A stretch of DNA of 16,786 nucleotides from Acidobacteriota bacterium. GTDB taxonomy: Bacteria; Acidobacteriota; Terriglobia; UBA7540. A program made the position numbers and the translations under genes. The stretch lies in contig JAKAWO010000024.1 in assembly GCA_021827255.1 (NCBI GenBank), positions 1-16,786 on the forward strand. Reading direction: 5' to 3'. Below are positions 14,770 through 16,786 of the stretch, in pieces (the stretch's first letter is position 1; every line of letters starts with the position of its first letter). The notes beneath the pieces were generated by a model that saw only the letters and a program-made list of their open reading frames with translations, was not told the origin of the DNA and did no database searches.

Positions 14770-15083
14770 GGCGCATCCTGCCCTGGGCCCTGGCTTGCGT
14801 GACCGGCCTCGCGCTGCTCATCGTGCTTTACGCTTACTGGCGCGCCTCGCGCTCGGCACCGTCCGCGCCGATGGAACTGAGCCTTGCCATTCCCTCGGAC
14901 CAGGTTCTCTACACAGCTGACGGACCAGCGATTGTCGTGTCTCCCGACGGCTCTCGCATCGCTTACGTCACGGGAGCGCCTACTCAGACGCAGATTTACA
15001 TTCGCGATCTGGAGAAATCCGAGGCCACGCCGCTCAAGGGCGCAAACGGCTCGGCGCCTTTCTTTTCGCCCGACAGTCGGTGA
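14682..15083 (+). pseudogene. Transmembrane and first propeller part of the same broken kinase gene
   Basis: In a different frame from the kinase fragment, which it overlaps, this segment reads a basic juxtamembrane stretch (EKTDDQRSPLRRI), a single helix (LPWALACVTGLALLIVLYAYW) and the start of a PD40 propeller (LSLAIPSDQVLY, VVSPDGSRIAYV, IYIRDLEKSEATPL, FFSPDSR). It ends at TGA 15081-15083. The next codons continue the same frame as VGFFSNDGKL, the usual continuation of a family phrase FSPDSRWVGFFS. The TGA therefore most likely replaced a TGG tryptophan codon. No start codon with a ribosome binding site is apparent; GTG 14682 is only the first possible one. It is probably not expressed as a protein of its own. 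Confidence 0.7.
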
Positions 15084-16577
15084 GTGGGGTTCTTTTCGAA
15101 CGACGGCAAGCTGGAAGTAGTCTCCGTCTTCGGTGGGACGCCCTTCGCGGTGGCCAACGCGGACAGTCATCGCGGCGCGCCTTGGGGTAAAGACGGGATT
15201 GTTTTCACGAAGGAGGTAACCTCGGGACTGTACCGAGTGAGCCTGAAGGGCGGCAAGACTGCGGCCGTCACGCATCTCGACGCGGCGAGAAATGAGATCA
15301 CGCACCGCTGGCCGCAAATCCTGCCTGGCGGCAAGGAAGTGCTCTTTACGGCCTCCTCGGACAACAACAATTTCACTCGAGCCGACGTTGAGGCCGCATC
15401 GCTTGTGACTGGCCAAGCCAAGGTGCTGGTTGAGAATGCCTATTTCGGCCGCTATCTTCCCACCGGCTATTTGACCTATATTTCGGGCGGCACGCTGTTC
15501 GCAGAGCCATTTGACGCCAACAATCTGAGGCTGACCGGGCCACCCATGCCGATTCTTCAAAACATTCAATCGGACCTCAGCAACGGCAGTGCGCAACTGA
15601 GCTTCTCGGAGAACGGCACGGGGGTTTATCTGACCGGGCAGGCGCTCGCTTCGCAAGTCAGGGTGGCGCTGGTGGACCGCAAGGGCGATGCCACGCCGCT
15701 GGTTCGGCAGCCGGGCGACTACTTCGCACCGCGTTTTTCTCCCGACGGCAAGCAGCTTGCCTTGCAGGTGGGTATCGGCAATATATCGGTTTACGATTTG
15801 GCGCGAGGCACGATGACGCCGCTCACGTTCCCTCCCGGTGACTGCGTTAGTCCGGTTTGGACGCCCGACGGGAAGCGCATCGCCTGCGCTCGGCTCAGTT
15901 CAGCCGGCCGCGGGACCGGGATCGCCTGGCTGGCCTCTGACGGGGCAGGCAGCGTGGAACGCCTGACCACGCGGGCCAAGGAAAGGCAGATTCCGTTTTC
16001 CTGGTCGCCGGATGGTCGAGCGCTTGCGTTCGCCCAATATTCCCTCACGACCGGAGGCTGTTGCGAAATCTGGACGCTCCCCATCAATCCTAGTGGCCGG
16101 CCGGGCAACCCAAAGCCCTTCATCACGGCGCAAGGCGGCGTTGGCGCTCCGGCTTTTTCGCCCGACGGCCACTGGCTGGCTTACTCGCAGTATGTCTCCG
16201 GCGTGCCGCAGATTTTCGTCGTGCCTTATCCCGGGCCCGGCGGTAAGTGGGAAATCTCGGTTTCGGGGGGCATATTCCCGCTGTGGTCCAAGGCCGCGCA
16301 CGAAATTTTCTATGTCGCGAACAACACCAACGTGAGCTTGTATGCGATCCCCTACAGCATCCAGGGCAACTCGTTCCAGCCCGGCACGCCCGCACTGCTG
16401 TTTCAGGGGGATTTCGAGAACCGCGGCCCGATGCCATCCTACGATGCCGCGCCCGACGGAAAACATTTCGCCATGTTCGAGCCGGTAGGCGAGAAAGCAC
16501 CGCCGCCCTCGCCGCCGACCGTGGTGCTGAATTGGTTTACCCGCGTCGCGCGGCTGGTCGCTTCCGGCCAAAAATGA
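15084..16577 (+). CDS. PD40/TolB-like beta-propeller, C-terminal part of the broken Ser/Thr kinase gene
   Basis: This is an open stretch of 497 codons that continues the frame of the preceding segment after the TGA at 15081. Propeller repeats of the PD40 kind are plain: FAPRFSPDGKQLALQ, PVWTPDGKRIACARL, FSWSPDGRALAFAQY and PAFSPDGHWLAYSQY. It closes with the family-typical VVLNWFTRVARLVASG. In intact relatives this is the extracytoplasmic sensor domain linked through one helix to an intracellular kinase. Here it has no signal peptide or membrane helix of its own, and its GTG start has no ribosome binding site. Expression as a stand-alone protein is therefore doubtful. The 497 codons are otherwise free of lesions, so the inactivation may be recent. 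Fold is confident; function is unlikely. Confidence 0.65.
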   Translation: MGFFSNDGKLEVVSVFGGTPFAVANADSHRGAPWGKDGIVFTKEVTSGLYRVSLKGGKTAAVTHLDAARNEITHRWPQILPGGKEVLFTASSDNNNFTRADVEAASLVTGQAKVLVENAYFGRYLPTGYLTYISGGTLFAEPFDANNLRLTGPPMPILQNIQSDLSNGSAQLSFSENGTGVYLTGQALASQVRVALVDRKGDATPLVRQPGDYFAPRFSPDGKQLALQVGIGNISVYDLARGTMTPLTFPPGDCVSPVWTPDGKRIACARLSSAGRGTGIAWLASDGAGSVERLTTRAKERQIPFSWSPDGRALAFAQYSLTTGGCCEIWTLPINPSGRPGNPKPFITAQGGVGAPAFSPDGHWLAYSQYVSGVPQIFVVPYPGPGGKWEISVSGGIFPLWSKAAHEIFYVANNTNVSLYAIPYSIQGNSFQPGTPALLFQGDFENRGPMPSYDAAPDGKHFAMFEPVGEKAPPPSPPTVVLNWFTRVARLVASGQK

Positions 16578-16630
16578 CGCCCCCAGGGATGGCAGGTTCA
16601 CGCCTGGAGTGGCCTCCGCTCGGGACGTGT

Positions 16631-16668
16631 CGCCTGGAAGAGCTCGCTTTATTGCCCGTCGCCAGGCG
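16631..16668. repeat. Inverted repeat between convergent genes
   Basis: CGCCTGG (16631-16637) and CCAGGCG (16662-16668) form a 7-bp inverted repeat with a 24-base loop, in the 101-base gap between the propeller gene and the convergent molybdoenzyme gene. A further direct copy of CGCCTGG lies at 16601-16607. It may be a bidirectional terminator, but the loop is long and there is no T-tract. Confidence 0.25.
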
Positions 16669-16678
16669 CGGCTCCCCG

Positions 16679-16786
16679 TCACGCCTTAAGGCCGGTCGGA
16701 ACCATCGGCAAGGAATAGAGGTGTATGCCGGTTGCATCCAGAATGGCGTTGCGGACGGCCGGGGCGATGCCGACGATGGGCGTTTC
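16679..16786 (-). CDS. Xanthine-dehydrogenase-type molybdopterin-binding subunit, C-terminal end (partial)
   Basis: On the minus strand the last 35 codons of a gene run off the right edge of the window and end in TGA (complement of 16679-16681). They read ETPIVGIAPAVRNAILDATG then IHLYSLPMVPTGLKA. The phrase PxxxIAPAxxNAIxDATGxxxxxLPMxP is the characteristic C-terminus of the large molybdopterin-binding subunits of the xanthine dehydrogenase, CO dehydrogenase and isoquinoline-1-oxidoreductase family. These hydroxylate heterocycles or aldehydes together with FAD and 2Fe-2S partners. The specific substrate cannot be told from this tail. The gene converges on the broken kinase gene. Confidence 0.75.
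   Translation of the reverse strand, partial: ETPIVGIAPAVRNAILDATGIHLYSLPMVPTGLKA

Noticed and set aside
1..16786. CRISPR arrays, insertion sequences, phage genes or rRNA
   Set aside because: I saw no regularly spaced repeats, transposase or integrase motifs, terminal inverted repeats or rRNA-like segments.

Overview
The window looks like a chromosomal segment from an Acidobacteriota bacterium, probably a soil lineage. This is inferred from the combination of an Oar-like TonB-dependent receptor, a Ser/Thr kinase fused to a PD40 propeller, a GRP-type sugar transporter, high G+C and frequent GTG/TTG starts. Genus cannot be read from the sequence.

Layout. (1) 3-2468: the 3' part of an outer-membrane Oar-like receptor, closed by a strong hairpin. 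(2) 2684-5606: a secreted YncE-like beta-propeller followed by a phosphoesterase (phospholipase C / acid phosphatase family) with a lipoprotein-like signal. The two are separated by a leader with mutually exclusive hairpins. (3) 5784-7166: a possible tiny membrane peptide, then a GRP/RhaT-like sugar transporter with two extra C-terminal helices. (4) 7168-7245: a 25-bp dyad, a sigma70-like promoter and a LacI-type operator candidate. (5) 7275-14100: a myo-inositol catabolic cluster, all on the + strand: iolG, iolE, iolC, a LacI-family regulator, iolB and iolA/mmsA. No iolD or iolJ is present, so the pathway must be completed elsewhere or differently. (6) 14101-16577: a gene graveyard. A minus-strand DsbA-like remnant has lost one active-site cysteine. 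It abuts a plus-strand Ser/Thr kinase gene that has lost its ATP-binding lobe and most of its C-lobe and carries an in-frame TGA before its propeller. (7) 16679-16786: the C-terminal end of a molybdopterin-binding xanthine-dehydrogenase-type subunit on the minus strand, running off the window.

How the genes may work together: the transporter would bring in inositol or a related sugar. IolG oxidises it, IolE dehydrates the inosose, IolB isomerises the ring-opened deoxyglucuronate, IolC phosphorylates deoxygluconate, and IolA converts the (methyl)malonate semialdehyde end product to an acyl-CoA. The LacI-type protein is the obvious local regulator. The neighbouring receptor, propeller and phosphoesterase suggest a hypothesis: release and capture of inositol from phosphorylated or lipid precursors at the cell surface. 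Only their adjacency supports this.
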